DNA from: a virus
Reading direction: 5' to 3' (one strand)
Length of the DNA stretch: 64,000 nt
Virus record (IMG/VR): IMGVR_UViG_3300011118_000005
Coordinates: 1-64,000 of that record
This document shows, in pieces, positions 6,111-13,565 of this stretch. The notes below the pieces were generated by a model. The model saw only the letters and a program-made list of their open reading frames with translations. It searched no databases and was not told where the DNA came from. Numbering within the stretch: the first letter of the stretch is position 1; each line of letters begins with the position of its first letter. Made by a program: the position numbers and the translations under genes.

Positions 6111-6357
6111 AGTTGCCCCTAGACCTAGACCGAGCCCAAGACCCAGACCCAGAACCAGACCGAGACCAAGACCAAGACCCAGACCGAGACCAAGACCAAG
6201 TCCCAGACCGAGACCCAGACCGAGACCAAGACCTAGACCAATACCTAGACCAATACCTAGACCAAGACTCAGGTCCAGACCAAGACCAAGACCGAAACCC
6301 AGACCGAGACCCAGACCGAGACCAGGGGCGATATTTATTTTTCTTAGAAGTTGTCAT
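6100..6357 (-). CDS. Ser-Arg/Gly/Trp dipeptide-repeat protein A
   Basis: The longest copy at 85 residues: leader MTTSKKNKYR, then long alternation of Ser with Arg, Gly and Trp, ending RSRGNYEI. Its ATG overlaps the stop of 6354-6614 (ATGA). The four copies share a leader of the form M-[KRT]-[ST]-[SKN]-K-x-K-[YF]-R and thus form a tandem family within one operon. Confidence 0.6.
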   Translation of the reverse strand: MTTSKKNKYRPWSRSGSRSGFRSWSWSGPESWSRYWSRYWSRSWSRSGSRSGTWSWSRSGSWSWSRSGSGSGSWARSRSRGNYEI

Positions 6358-6614
6358 TTCACATCGCCGAATGATTCAATTGCCGAGATCTGCACGTATG
6401 CCGCTTTTCCCGGCAATTGTTGAGCATCTCTCCATCCTGGATCAGAAAAAGATCCAGTCTCATACACAATTGAGGCATCTTCCAATTTGATGCAGGTATC
6501 ATTGATACCGACCAATTTGCCAGTGTAAATATAATTCATACACCAGACGGCAATCGGGTTTCCGAGGTATGCTGCCAATCCTTCATTCTCATTGTCTTCA
6601 ACAATTACTTTCAT
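6354..6614 (-). CDS. SH3/Sm-like small barrel protein, conserved phage type
   Basis: An 86-residue protein. The central part (YIYTGKLVGINDTCIKLEDA, then YETGSFSDPGW) matches a family of short phage proteins with the pattern YxTGxLxxxxxxxLxLEDAxxxxxTGxFS. These look like SH3/Lsm-type barrels and have no established function that I know of. TGGAGAT precedes the ATG. It heads the segment carrying the repeat genes. Confidence 0.6.
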   Translation of the reverse strand: MKVIVEDNENEGLAAYLGNPIAVWCMNYIYTGKLVGINDTCIKLEDASIVYETGSFSDPGWRDAQQLPGKAAYVQISAIESFGDVK

Positions 6615-6644
6615 CTCAAAATCTCCAGGTCAAAGGGGTTAAAA

Positions 6645-7211
6645 CTAACTTCGCTTCCTCTCGATTATGTTGTGCCCAGGGCAATCTTTCAGGTACCAAA
6701 AAAACTCATCAGCGATCCAGGGCCGATAGTCGCCCAGGTAGCTCTTGGCGTGGTCCACCCCCACGTCCATTGAGCGGCGTCCAGGAAGGCCCAGCGACAT
6801 ACATGCCTCATATACCGCATTGTGGTGGACGTGTCCGTAGGCGTGATATGTGCCGTAGTGGCAGCGGTCCCAGTAGGCCGTAGGGTAGTGGCAGCACCAG
6901 ACTCGCTTGTCTCCGACTTTGATCATCTTCTGTTGCCACACATTGCCACCGAAGACCGCGCGGGTCTTACGCTCGTTGTCATGGTTTCCCAAGATGAAGA
7001 ACGTATGTCGGCACCTGATTTGAGGACGCCAGCGCCCAGGCTTCTTGTAGGCGAAGTCTCCCAGAATCACTAGCGTATCATTTCGGTCAACGTGACTGTT
7101 AATCTGGTCCAGGAGATGCTCATCGTGCTGTTTGCAATCCACGAATTGTGGCCTAGTCTCCTTGACTAGGCCCTCACAATTGAAATGTGTGTCGCTGGTG
7201 AACCAGATCAT
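6645..7211 (-). CDS. Calcineurin-like metallophosphoesterase
   Basis: A 188-residue enzyme with the complete two-metal motif set: D7-T-H9, G-D52-F, G-N76-H77-D, H108 (CCHYP) and G-H127-V-H129. Single-domain phosphoesterases of this form in phages hydrolyse phosphodiesters or monoesters. The substrate cannot be read from sequence. A location in the cytoplasm is implied by absence of a signal peptide. The start ATG overlaps the 3' end of the wHTH gene. Confidence 0.85.
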   Translation of the reverse strand: MIWFTSDTHFNCEGLVKETRPQFVDCKQHDEHLLDQINSHVDRNDTLVILGDFAYKKPGRWRPQIRCRHTFFILGNHDNERKTRAVFGGNVWQQKMIKVGDKRVWCCHYPTAYWDRCHYGTYHAYGHVHHNAVYEACMSLGLPGRRSMDVGVDHAKSYLGDYRPWIADEFFWYLKDCPGHNIIERKRS

Positions 7212-7633
7212 GCTTCTTCTCTCGGCAGTCTTAATCGCTGTCGCAATTGTTCGATAAGTATCTTAGACGATGGCTCATAAACCCAGCCAAAAGCTAACAA
7301 GAACTTTAGCATCTTTTCATGTAGTTCAGCGGTTGGCATCCTTTTAGGTAGTTTAATAGGTGGATCTCCTGTTACCTTATAGGTTTTTACTTTCATGCCG
7401 GAGTTCGGGTCTGTCTTGACGCCAGTAGTCTTTAGGACACCCATCAACTCTAACTCTCGCACACGGGGCGCTATCCTGCGGAAGTCTGTAGGCACTCTTC
7501 CAAGGACTCCGCAAACATCGGCTTGAGAAAAATTCTCCGGCAGCTTGCAGGCACACTCCAGGACTTTTGCTCGGGCCTTTGATATGCGACCATCAGATAT
7601 TGCTTCGTAATATGCCTCAATTGAAGTATTCAT
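7208..7633 (-). CDS. Winged-helix DNA-binding protein, paralogue of 12654-13064
   Basis: A 141-residue protein that opens MNTSIEAYYEAISDGRISKA. A helix-turn-helix/wing-like middle (FSQADVCGVLG...RVRELELMGVLKTTG) and a helical C-terminal extension follow. The same N-terminal MNTSIEAY and the 'E-x-x-GV-x-x-x-G-x-K-x-DP' wing occur in 12654-13064, so they are paralogues. The fold suggests transcription or replication-initiation-type DNA binding. The role is not known. Confidence 0.65.
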   Translation of the reverse strand: MNTSIEAYYEAISDGRISKARAKVLECACKLPENFSQADVCGVLGRVPTDFRRIAPRVRELELMGVLKTTGVKTDPNSGMKVKTYKVTGDPPIKLPKRMPTAELHEKMLKFLLAFGWVYEPSSKILIEQLRQRLRLPREEA

Positions 7634-7809
7634 ATATTTCTCCAGGCCCAGTTTATCGAATAATATATTGAAGCATAGTGCCGACGTTCACGTTCTTCCA
7701 GTCTTTGTCGGACCCATTTGTTCATTTGGAAATTTGGATCTCTCCGGGCCTGCATTATGGCCTCTGGGCTATCTGAATATTGTAGCAGTTCTAATTCTCG
7801 GCTTGTCAT
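7630..7809 (-). CDS. Hypothetical basic helical protein
   Basis: A 59-residue protein (MTSRELELLQYSDSPEAIMQ...) with a basic helix KWVRQRLEERERRH. AAGGAG lies upstream and the stop overlaps the next ATG (ATGA). No family was recognised. Confidence 0.55.
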   Translation of the reverse strand: MTSRELELLQYSDSPEAIMQARRDPNFQMNKWVRQRLEERERRHYASIYYSINWAWRNI

Positions 7810-7829
7810 AGTCTACAGAACTCCTTATC

Positions 7830-8369
7830 CTAAAATTCATACCCGGTTAGCAGAAGATCGGTGGCGAACCGTTTAGCCACTGCCGCCTTAGTCACATCGT
7901 TGTAGTACACTCGGTAATCTCGGTCTCGCTCCAGCACGCCATAGGGCTCGGTTTTCACCGGCTCCATTCCGGCTTCTAACATGAGATTGTGGAGATCCTC
8001 TTCCAAATTCTCGAATCTCAGTACACGATTCGCCCATTGCAGACCGTAGTAGTACGGGTCATTATCCTCTACGTAGTATCCGCTTTTGAACCCGCCTAGC
8101 ACATAGGGCTCAAATTCTCCAGGCTTCGTCCGTACCCCACGCTCCTCAAAGTGCCAATTGAAATACCAGGATACTGCGAGATCGAATGGATTACGAATGG
8201 TGCAGGCAACAATGCCTCCATCTGCAAGGATCTGCTCGCATCTTTTAGGGACCGCAGTGTGGTGCCCGTCGTGAGTATCACACCCAGCAGCCACTAGCGC
8301 CTTTCCAGTGGCCCGGCTCGCCGTGCGAGGGTGCCCAATAAAGGCAAACTTGTCGCCTAGCACATACAT
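7830..8369 (-). CDS. Sulfotransferase-like protein
   Basis: A 179-residue protein resembling PAPS-dependent sulfotransferases. It has an N-terminal strand-loop FAFIGHPRTASRAT (the phosphosulfate-binding loop, PRTAS) and CTIRNPFDLAVSW, which matches the 3'-phosphate-binding strand/helix (R-N-P-x-D). The C-terminal YRVYYNDVTKAAVAKRF...GYEF is typical of the family's last helix. A second homologue lies at 29329-30003. A phage substrate is unknown; virion or host glycans are possible. It overlaps the coiled-coil gene by 13 bases. Confidence 0.75.
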   Translation of the reverse strand: MYVLGDKFAFIGHPRTASRATGKALVAAGCDTHDGHHTAVPKRCEQILADGGIVACTIRNPFDLAVSWYFNWHFEERGVRTKPGEFEPYVLGGFKSGYYVEDNDPYYYGLQWANRVLRFENLEEDLHNLMLEAGMEPVKTEPYGVLERDRDYRVYYNDVTKAAVAKRFATDLLLTGYEF

Positions 8370-9466
8370 TCTTCATCCTCCCAAGGATACGTGCCGTCGA
8401 CAGTATGGTAGGCGTCGTACATTCGTTGTACTACCTGCTTCACTTCTTCTTTATCCCAATTCAGTAGCATACGCTTGGACCAATTGCCAGCCCACGTAGT
8501 GGCGGCATCGCAGTAGCGAAGATTCCGCGCGTGGTTCTCCTGGATTTCCTTGCTCGGAATTTGTTTGCGTAACGCACTCATCTCCTCGCCCATCGCATTT
8601 GCTGTACCTTTCCACAGTTCGATTGTTCCTTTGGCTTTTGCCAATTTAGCTACTAATAAATTGACGCCCTCTCTGTCGGGAACCTGTTTGCGGGCTTCTT
8701 GTAAACTATCTTCCAACAACGCTATGTAATCCATTGTTCTTTTGTAGAACTCCAACTTCTCCTCAAGTTCTTTTACCCTTTCCTGCAAGACAATTCCTTC
8801 GCCTGCCATTACCTCATTTGAGGCAGCTATTTCGACCCAATATCTTATTGCTTTTTTACAGGCTTCCAATTCATTCACTAATTTGTACTCTCTGTCGGGA
8901 ACCTGTTTGCGGGCTTCTTGTAAATCCTCCATGTTTGAGCCAGCTATATTGACCCACTGTTCCACTGTTCTTTTGGAGATTGCCAATTTCTCCTCAAGTT
9001 CTTTTATCCTTTCCTCTAAAGCATGATTGTCGGTCACTTCCCGGCAAGCATTTCGATTCCCCAGCAGGCTATAAATACGATGATATTGATCATTGTATAG
9101 CCGGGCTTTCTTGACCCAGAAAGTGCGCTCCTTTTGAGCCTCAGTCACGTCGTCGTTCAAGTCATTGACTTCGTCTTCCAGTTCATCGATCCGATCTTCA
9201 TTACCTTCAATGATACCATTCAAGGCGGTTATCTCTTTTTCACATTTGGTGACGTACTCAGAACCATCTTGAATGGACTCAAGCTGGTCATTAGCCTTAT
9301 CCAGTTCGCACTTTGTGTCCTGCAATTCTTGCTCAGCAAACCTCAAATCCGTGGTTCTGTTCTCCAAGATTTTAGCGAGGCGGGCCGTTTCATGGTAAGC
9401 AGAAACGGACCTTTTTTCTATCTCTTTTTCTACAAGTTGGTCAATATGGTCAGTTATTTCACTCAT
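8357..9466 (-). CDS. Long coiled-coil protein with internal repeats
   Basis: A 369-residue, largely coiled-coil protein. At least two near-identical modules (LQEARKQVPDRE) follow repeated ELEEKL...W segments, and a third, more diverged one reads LRKQIPSKE. At the DNA level a stretch of more than 30 bases recurs at about 8671 and 8889. The start MSEITDHID at 9466 is preferred because GGGGGAT precedes it. Function unknown; elongated structural or scaffold-like roles are possible. Confidence 0.65.
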   Translation of the reverse strand: MSEITDHIDQLVEKEIEKRSVSAYHETARLAKILENRTTDLRFAEQELQDTKCELDKANDQLESIQDGSEYVTKCEKEITALNGIIEGNEDRIDELEDEVNDLNDDVTEAQKERTFWVKKARLYNDQYHRIYSLLGNRNACREVTDNHALEERIKELEEKLAISKRTVEQWVNIAGSNMEDLQEARKQVPDREYKLVNELEACKKAIRYWVEIAASNEVMAGEGIVLQERVKELEEKLEFYKRTMDYIALLEDSLQEARKQVPDREGVNLLVAKLAKAKGTIELWKGTANAMGEEMSALRKQIPSKEIQENHARNLRYCDAATTWAGNWSKRMLLNWDKEEVKQVVQRMYDAYHTVDGTYPWEDEECMC

Positions 9467-9767
9467 AGTATCCCCCATCGGCATCGCAGTCATCTGCGTA
9501 ATCGTGTAAGTAGGTATGGTCAAATTCATTTTCCAGGTGGAGCCAAGCCAGTTCCTGAACATCCTCTTCCCAGGAGTTAAATTCTCCTCGCTTCAAGTCA
9601 TACTCCACGCCTATGACTCTATTGACCTGGACTCCAGTAATCTCTATATCACCTCCCTCTGGAGGGTCCATGTAGGTAGCAGGTATCAGTAGACTCCGGT
9701 CGAACTCTACAGTGACCTCAACAGTGAGAGCGTTAAGGTAAACCTTTGTATCAAAACTATACGTCAT
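9459..9767 (-). CDS. Hypothetical acidic protein
   Basis: A 102-residue acidic protein starting MTYSFDTKVYLNALTVEVTV, beta-rich at first with an Asp/Tyr-rich tail. AAAGGAAGATT precedes the chosen ATG, which lies within the end of the upstream gene. No family was recognised. Confidence 0.55.
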   Translation of the reverse strand: MTYSFDTKVYLNALTVEVTVEFDRSLLIPATYMDPPEGGDIEITGVQVNRVIGVEYDLKRGEFNSWEEDVQELAWLHLENEFDHTYLHDYADDCDADGGYYE

Positions 9768-10251
9768 AATCTTCCTTTGTCCAGCGGTCGAGTAAATTTT
9801 CCAATGCTTCACCAAGCTCTCCGGAGCCCCAACCCATTTCACAGTCGTGCAAAAAGTTTTTTAGCAGGAGCAAATCTGTTTTATAGCAGTCATGGTCCTT
9901 TTCAGCAATGTTCTGCCGTCTCCATTCGTGTAATCTTTTCAGCGCTTGGGCGTGATTCTTCCTATGCTTTACCACAACCGCCCACAAATTCTTTTCCTTG
10001 GCCCTGGCCCGTTCCTTTCTTTTCTTAGCGTCCCTGGCCTTTTTCTTGGCGGCGTTAGCGGACCTCTCTACTTGCATTTCGCTGGATTTCTTAATACTCA
10101 TCCCAGCCCTTTTCAGCGCCTCAATCGTCTTGGCTTGTCTTACTATAGCATCAGGGTCGCCTGCCTCTACCTTCGCTTGAAACTCCTGTTCCTGTATTTC
10201 ACACTTCTGTGTGAACCCAGCCAGCCAGTTTAATTGTTGTGGTATTGCCAT
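9757..10251 (-). CDS. Hypothetical protein with basic helical centre
   Basis: A 164-residue protein. The middle (about residues 60-95) is a run of Lys/Arg/Ala typical of a long basic helix, flanked by acidic ends. It is the first gene after the hairpin at 10275-10305. Nucleic-acid contact is possible but unproven. Confidence 0.55.
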   Translation of the reverse strand: MAIPQQLNWLAGFTQKCEIQEQEFQAKVEAGDPDAIVRQAKTIEALKRAGMSIKKSSEMQVERSANAAKKKARDAKKRKERARAKEKNLWAVVVKHRKNHAQALKRLHEWRRQNIAEKDHDCYKTDLLLLKNFLHDCEMGWGSGELGEALENLLDRWTKEDYDV

Positions 10252-10274
10252 ATCATAATTCTCTAAAAGGGGTG

Positions 10275-10305
10275 GGGGCGGGTGGTGGACAAGGCCACCC
10301 GCCCC
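10275..10305 (-). terminator. Strong GC hairpin, probable terminator of the ATPase gene
   Basis: Reading leftward, GGGGCGGGTGG (11 bases), a 9-base loop and its exact complement CCACCCGCCCC. TTTT follows six bases after the stem. It lies between the stop of the 10330-11709 gene and the next start. The stem is perfect. The T-run is short and offset, so termination may be partial. Confidence 0.6.
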
Positions 10306-10329
10306 AAGTTCACCGCACCCCCCACACCA

Positions 10330-11709
10330 TTATACACACAGTTCGACGATCATATCGAAAGCAAAGTTTTGGAAATCCCGGCTGCAATCAGTGCTGCCGG
10401 TAATGTAGTGGGCAACCTCTTCGATGGCAGTCTTCAAAGCGATTTTGCCGCCTAAGTCTTCTCGGATCGACACCTCGCTGCTCCCTGGAGTGTAGAAGCC
10501 GAGGCACTCGCCTTCTCCGTCCATAAGCTGCTTGAAGCATTTGACTCCAGGCTTGCTCTTGCCGCCTGTCATCCCGACAACCTCACACCAGCCCCAGACT
10601 TGATCCACAGCTTTCTGCGCTTCCTCGGTAATCTCACAATCAATCCTCCCGGCTGCGCCAGCTTTACCCAAAACAGTGGCCACATTGTCCACTCCCATAT
10701 CTTGGGCAACCTTGACAAAGGCATCTGACTTAACCACTTGGACATTGTGTCCCTTGGCCTTAACATGCTCAGCAATAGGGCTTCGGCCCATCATTTCAGA
10801 GGCAATCACAGACTCGCCAGCAAAATCTTTCCATCCCTGAACCCAGTTCTCCTTTACCTCATCTGAATCACAGTATCCGAGATAATAGTCGTCCAGGCCG
10901 CTTTCGTAAACATCGCCTTCCGAGAGTTTCTTGAAAAATTGGGTTAGAATTTCAGGAGTGGCTTCATTGATAATCTGGCCAATGGTGCCTCGCAAAGCAT
11001 ACTCACTGCTATTGCGGCTTTCATCGATATCGATCTGGCTCGCTTTGAGATTATAGTCAAAGACGGCTTGCGACCTGGACGACAATTCTCGGATTTTCAC
11101 GCCCTCTCGGAAGATTGTAGGTCCGGAAGATTCAGGGTTCTTTTTGAGAAATGTCTGATTCAGGGCATCGGGGTTGCCCGAAAAGTGGAGGAAATTCTTG
11201 CCGAGATCCCTATGAAATTTCCTAACTTCTTCGTTATCGTAATCGATAAATACTCTAGTGGTTCCAGACTTATTCCGAATCTTGTCAACAACGGTGACAG
11301 TGGGAAGTTCGTCTCCCACGATTTTCGCCCAGTCAATTGCGTTTGACACAAACTCTCGGAGAGCCATGCTGATCTCGGTCCAATCCAGTTCTCCAAACTC
11401 CGTGGTCCATGCGCAATCAATTATTCGATTAGTCTTGCCCTTGCATTTGCACTTAACTGGATACGATTCCCGAACTGTACCATCGGCATCTGTAACGTAA
11501 TCGGTCTCAAAGTAAAAATCAAGGGTCGTGCCATCCGTGCAGACTTTGAAAGGGATTCCAGCACGGAGCATAATGTTGATTCCATGCTTATTGCCAGACC
11601 CGAACTGGCCAATGGTTCCGTCACAATCGGAATAGCGGGCTCCACTGCAACCAAGGCGAGTGAAGGCAGTGATGGGGGCGATTCCGGGGTTTTCGATCAT
11701 CAGGTACAT
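10330..11709 (-). CDS. GHKL-type ATPase-like protein with degenerate metalloprotease-like C-terminus
   Basis: A 459-residue protein. It carries E119-F-V-S-N123-A-I-D126, matching the N-box (ExxxNAxD) that binds Mg-ATP in GHKL ATPases (Hsp90, MutL, histidine kinases, MORC). A glycine-rich GQFGSGNKHG (34-43), like the ATP-lid G2 box, comes before it, so the order differs from classical GHKL proteins. The last 35 residues read IEEVAHYITGSTDCSRDF, recalling HExxH zinc-protease helices with the first His replaced by Glu. I recall similar phage proteins annotated only as ATP-binding. It has its own promoter (11749-11777) and a terminator-like hairpin downstream. Confidence 0.6.
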   Translation of the reverse strand: MYLMIENPGIAPITAFTRLGCSGARYSDCDGTIGQFGSGNKHGINIMLRAGIPFKVCTDGTTLDFYFETDYVTDADGTVRESYPVKCKCKGKTNRIIDCAWTTEFGELDWTEISMALREFVSNAIDWAKIVGDELPTVTVVDKIRNKSGTTRVFIDYDNEEVRKFHRDLGKNFLHFSGNPDALNQTFLKKNPESSGPTIFREGVKIRELSSRSQAVFDYNLKASQIDIDESRNSSEYALRGTIGQIINEATPEILTQFFKKLSEGDVYESGLDDYYLGYCDSDEVKENWVQGWKDFAGESVIASEMMGRSPIAEHVKAKGHNVQVVKSDAFVKVAQDMGVDNVATVLGKAGAAGRIDCEITEEAQKAVDQVWGWCEVVGMTGGKSKPGVKCFKQLMDGEGECLGFYTPGSSEVSIREDLGGKIALKTAIEEVAHYITGSTDCSRDFQNFAFDMIVELCV

Positions 11710-11748
11710 GGTGTAGTCTCCAGTGAAAATAAGGTGAACTCTATTAAC

Positions 11749-11777
11749 AGTCTACACTGCGGAACCGTCGCTGTCAA
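11749..11777 (-). promoter_or_regulatory. Sigma70-type promoter for the GHKL-like gene
   Basis: TTGACA (11772-11777), 17 bases, TAGACT (11749-11754), reading leftward. The segment after the -10 contains TAATAGAGTTCAC, a 13-base match to the same position of the promoter at 13809-13837. The promoter overlaps the end of the Lar-like gene, and the predicted leader carries GGAG eight bases before the ATG. Confidence 0.75.
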
Positions 11778-11991
11778 ATCTTTTATTCCATTTTTGCAAT
11801 ATTATGTCTTTGGCCACTTTTGTAACATCATAGTGACCTGCGAACCGGTCCCACATTTGAGTGTCTTCAACGAATCCACAGCCACAATCTCTGCAACGGA
11901 TGCTCACAGTATCCGGTGTGTAGCCATGGTCGCCCAGGTGTGACCTTATCTGAACTTCTTTTCCACAGAATGGGCAGGGTTTGATATTCAT
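11752..11991 (-). CDS. Lar-like restriction-alleviation zinc-finger protein
   Basis: A 79-residue protein starting MNIKPCPFCGKEV. Cys pairs C6/C9 and C33/C36 (RCRDCG) form a zinc ribbon, and the C-terminal ILQKWNKRF matches the W-N-x-R ending of the Lar family. Lar of the Rac prophage eases EcoK restriction, but many members are simply small zinc proteins of unknown role, so the name is by resemblance. Confidence 0.6.
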   Translation of the reverse strand: MNIKPCPFCGKEVQIRSHLGDHGYTPDTVSIRCRDCGCGFVEDTQMWDRFAGHYDVTKVAKDIILQKWNKRFDSDGSAV

Positions 11992-12176
11992 GATAATGTG
12001 TGAAGTACCTGAACCAGTTCATATACAACCCAGGATGCACTGTCGCTTGATACACTTTGCTCTGCCAAGGCGTCCAGCCCTTCTTGCCGAGTCTGGTAAG
12101 TACCAAGAACTTTTATCAAATCGTCGGAACCTGCTTGTTCATCTCCAACACAGTATTTTTGGAGCCTATAATTCAT
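11988..12176 (-). CDS. Hypothetical protein
   Basis: A 62-residue protein starting MNYRLQKYCVGDEQ. The start is uncertain, with no strong ribosome site; it is chosen because it begins just after the upstream stop. The stop overlaps the Lar-like start. No family was recognised. Confidence 0.45.
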   Translation of the reverse strand: MNYRLQKYCVGDEQAGSDDLIKVLGTYQTRQEGLDALAEQSVSSDSASWVVYELVQVLHTLS

Positions 12177-12180
12177 TTGT

Positions 12181-12447
12181 TCACATAGATAAAAAGAACA
12201 GGATGGAGACCAGGGCAGTAGCTCCAAGGATGAAAATAATCCCGGCCTGTAACAGAAAAACCATCAGGCGTATGGGATGACGTTTGCTTATTCTGTTAAA
12301 CTCTCTCTTGTCATGGATAAAAGGATCACTCACCCTGTCAATTGGGTATCCCTTTACCCGAATGTTGCGATACTTGACTATCTCATCACCAATCACAGAA
12401 TTTCTTTGGATTAAATTGGCCCAGTATTCCTTAGATTTGTGTTTCAT
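12181..12447 (-). CDS. Tail-anchored membrane protein
   Basis: An 88-residue protein. Some 60 basic, soluble residues are followed by one hydrophobic segment at the very C-terminus (MVFLLQAGIIFILGATALV). This suggests a cytoplasmic N-terminal domain anchored at its tail. No family was recognised. Confidence 0.55.
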   Translation of the reverse strand: MKHKSKEYWANLIQRNSVIGDEIVKYRNIRVKGYPIDRVSDPFIHDKREFNRISKRHPIRLMVFLLQAGIIFILGATALVSILFFLSM

Positions 12448-12448
12448 T

Positions 12449-12661
12449 TTACCAACAATCGTAGTTTGTTATGTCCTTTTCTTCCCCGCTTTGATTATCC
12501 TTAACGACACAGGCGGTCCCTATTCCGCAACCGGAGAAGCAATAAGTTAGGCGCAGTCCTACGCCTCCCAGACACCCTGGCTCATTTGGAGGCAAAGTTT
12601 TGACCCATTCACGGAGTGTATCCATTTCTTCTTCATAAATCGTAAATATCTTTTTAGCCAT
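12449..12661 (-). CDS. Hypothetical Cys-containing small protein
   Basis: A 70-residue protein with five Cys (C30, C41, C45, C51, C69) clustered in CLGG...CFSGCGIGTAC. It may bind metal or form disulfides. Its stop is two bases from the next start. No family was recognised. Confidence 0.5.
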   Translation of the reverse strand: MAKKIFTIYEEEMDTLREWVKTLPPNEPGCLGGVGLRLTYCFSGCGIGTACVVKDNQSGEEKDITNYDCW

Positions 12662-13064
12662 TTTCGTTCACAAACTTTCTCAATTTAGGTTCTAATGACC
12701 AAGCAGTGGTTCCGTTGTCCAGGCACCTCAAAAGAACTTCGACCTCTCCCCGATTCAATCTAATGGTCTTCTGCTTTGATTTGACTTTAGTTGTGGGTGC
12801 TGCTACCAATGCGTATGTCTTCACTTTGTTAGTGGAGACAGGATCGATCTTGGTGCCAATACATTCGATAACCCCGCTGTCCTCTAGTTCCGCGAATCGA
12901 GGATGAAATGACGATGAAGTATCTTTATAATTTCGGTCCACGTCTCGCTGACTGACCCCATTTTGTCCAGGATTCTTCAGCATGAATTTAATTACATCCC
13001 ACTGACGGTTGCTAATGAATCCAGAATCTTTTGCTTTTTGATATGCTTCAATTGATGTATTCAT
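12654..13064 (-). CDS. Winged-helix DNA-binding protein, paralogue of 7208-7633
   Basis: A 136-residue protein beginning MNTSIEAYQKAKDSGFISNR. The helix-turn-helix/wing region SQRDVDRNY...RFAELEDSGVIECIGTK aligns with the other copy, and both carry a short basic tail (KVKTYALV versus KVKTYKVT). A regulator or replication accessory is likely. Targets are unknown. Confidence 0.65.
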   Translation of the reverse strand: MNTSIEAYQKAKDSGFISNRQWDVIKFMLKNPGQNGVSQRDVDRNYKDTSSSFHPRFAELEDSGVIECIGTKIDPVSTNKVKTYALVAAPTTKVKSKQKTIRLNRGEVEVLLRCLDNGTTAWSLEPKLRKFVNENG

Positions 13065-13222
13065 TTTGTCTCCTTAGACAATTTGTCTACTTGTTTCCGA
13101 AGAACGCTGTTTTCCATCCATAGAGTATGGTAATTATCTCGCCAAGTCCAAAGAGTTTTATTATCTTCTTCCAGATTCTTATTATGTTCTTCCAGATTCT
13201 GGATGTATTGGTCTTTATCCAT
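13061..13222 (-). CDS. Short coiled-coil protein
   Basis: A 53-residue protein (MDKDQYIQNLEEHNKNLEED...) with a repeated NLEE unit and heptad spacing typical of a coiled coil. GAGGAT precedes the ATG and the stop overlaps the wHTH start. No family was recognised. Confidence 0.55.
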   Translation of the reverse strand: MDKDQYIQNLEEHNKNLEEDNKTLWTWRDNYHTLWMENSVLRKQVDKLSKETK

Positions 13223-13565
13223 TGTAATCCTCTAATGCTTCGGTAATCAGGAAAAGGTTCTCTTGTGCTACCGATGCCCGCGCGGAAGCATTTTGCTCAT
13301 GTTTGATCAAACTAGCATCCAGAGCCTTGAGTGCGCACAACTCGGTGGGGTGCAACCAGATATTGCCTTCCTTACTGATATTCGATTTGTATCCGCAGCA
13401 TCTTATGAGTTTTTGCTGCTTCTCGTCATGGTGGTCATTCACAATCTTATACTGCTTTGGTGTTTCGACCACGCGACCGCAGTACGTCTTAATCTCTTTG
13501 TCGTGATGAACCCAGGATTCATGGACTTCGGCAGCCCACATCTTTATCTCTTTGTGCTTAGCCAT
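13215..13565 (-). CDS. Hypothetical protein
   Basis: A 116-residue protein with several His (HESWVHHDKE, NDHHDEK) and Cys (CGR, RCCGYK). It could bind metal, but no known spacing is evident. It overlaps both neighbours by 8 bases. Confidence 0.5.
   Translation of the reverse strand: MAKHKEIKMWAAEVHESWVHHDKEIKTYCGRVVETPKQYKIVNDHHDEKQQKLIRCCGYKSNISKEGNIWLHPTELCALKALDASLIKHEQNASARASVAQENLFLITEALEDYNG

Larger units (their letters stand above)
5556..6330. repeat. Four blocks of degenerate hexanucleotide repeat, NGGTCT on the minus strand
   Basis: Long runs of a 6-base unit read AGACCN on the plus strand and NGGTCT on the minus strand. The first base of the minus-strand unit varies freely while GGTCT is nearly constant. 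Blocks lie at roughly 5556-5725, 5755-5895, 5927-6085 and 6117-6325. They are separated by similar AT-rich spacers of about 30 bases that contain the start codons of four minus-strand genes. The array is open in several frames on both strands, so openness alone is not evidence for coding. Confidence 0.9.

Noticed and set aside
5556-6330. CRISPR array
   Set aside because: The unit is a contiguous 6-base tandem repeat without spacers of regular length, and no cas genes are present. The Cas4-like nuclease at 27910-28890 is an isolated phage exonuclease type.
5304-6423. Plus-strand genes of Arg-Pro, Asp-Pro or Thr-Gln repeats
   Set aside because: A stop-free 6-base repeat is open in several frames on both strands. 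The plus frames lack conserved starts, ribosome sites and operon overlaps, which the minus-strand copies have.
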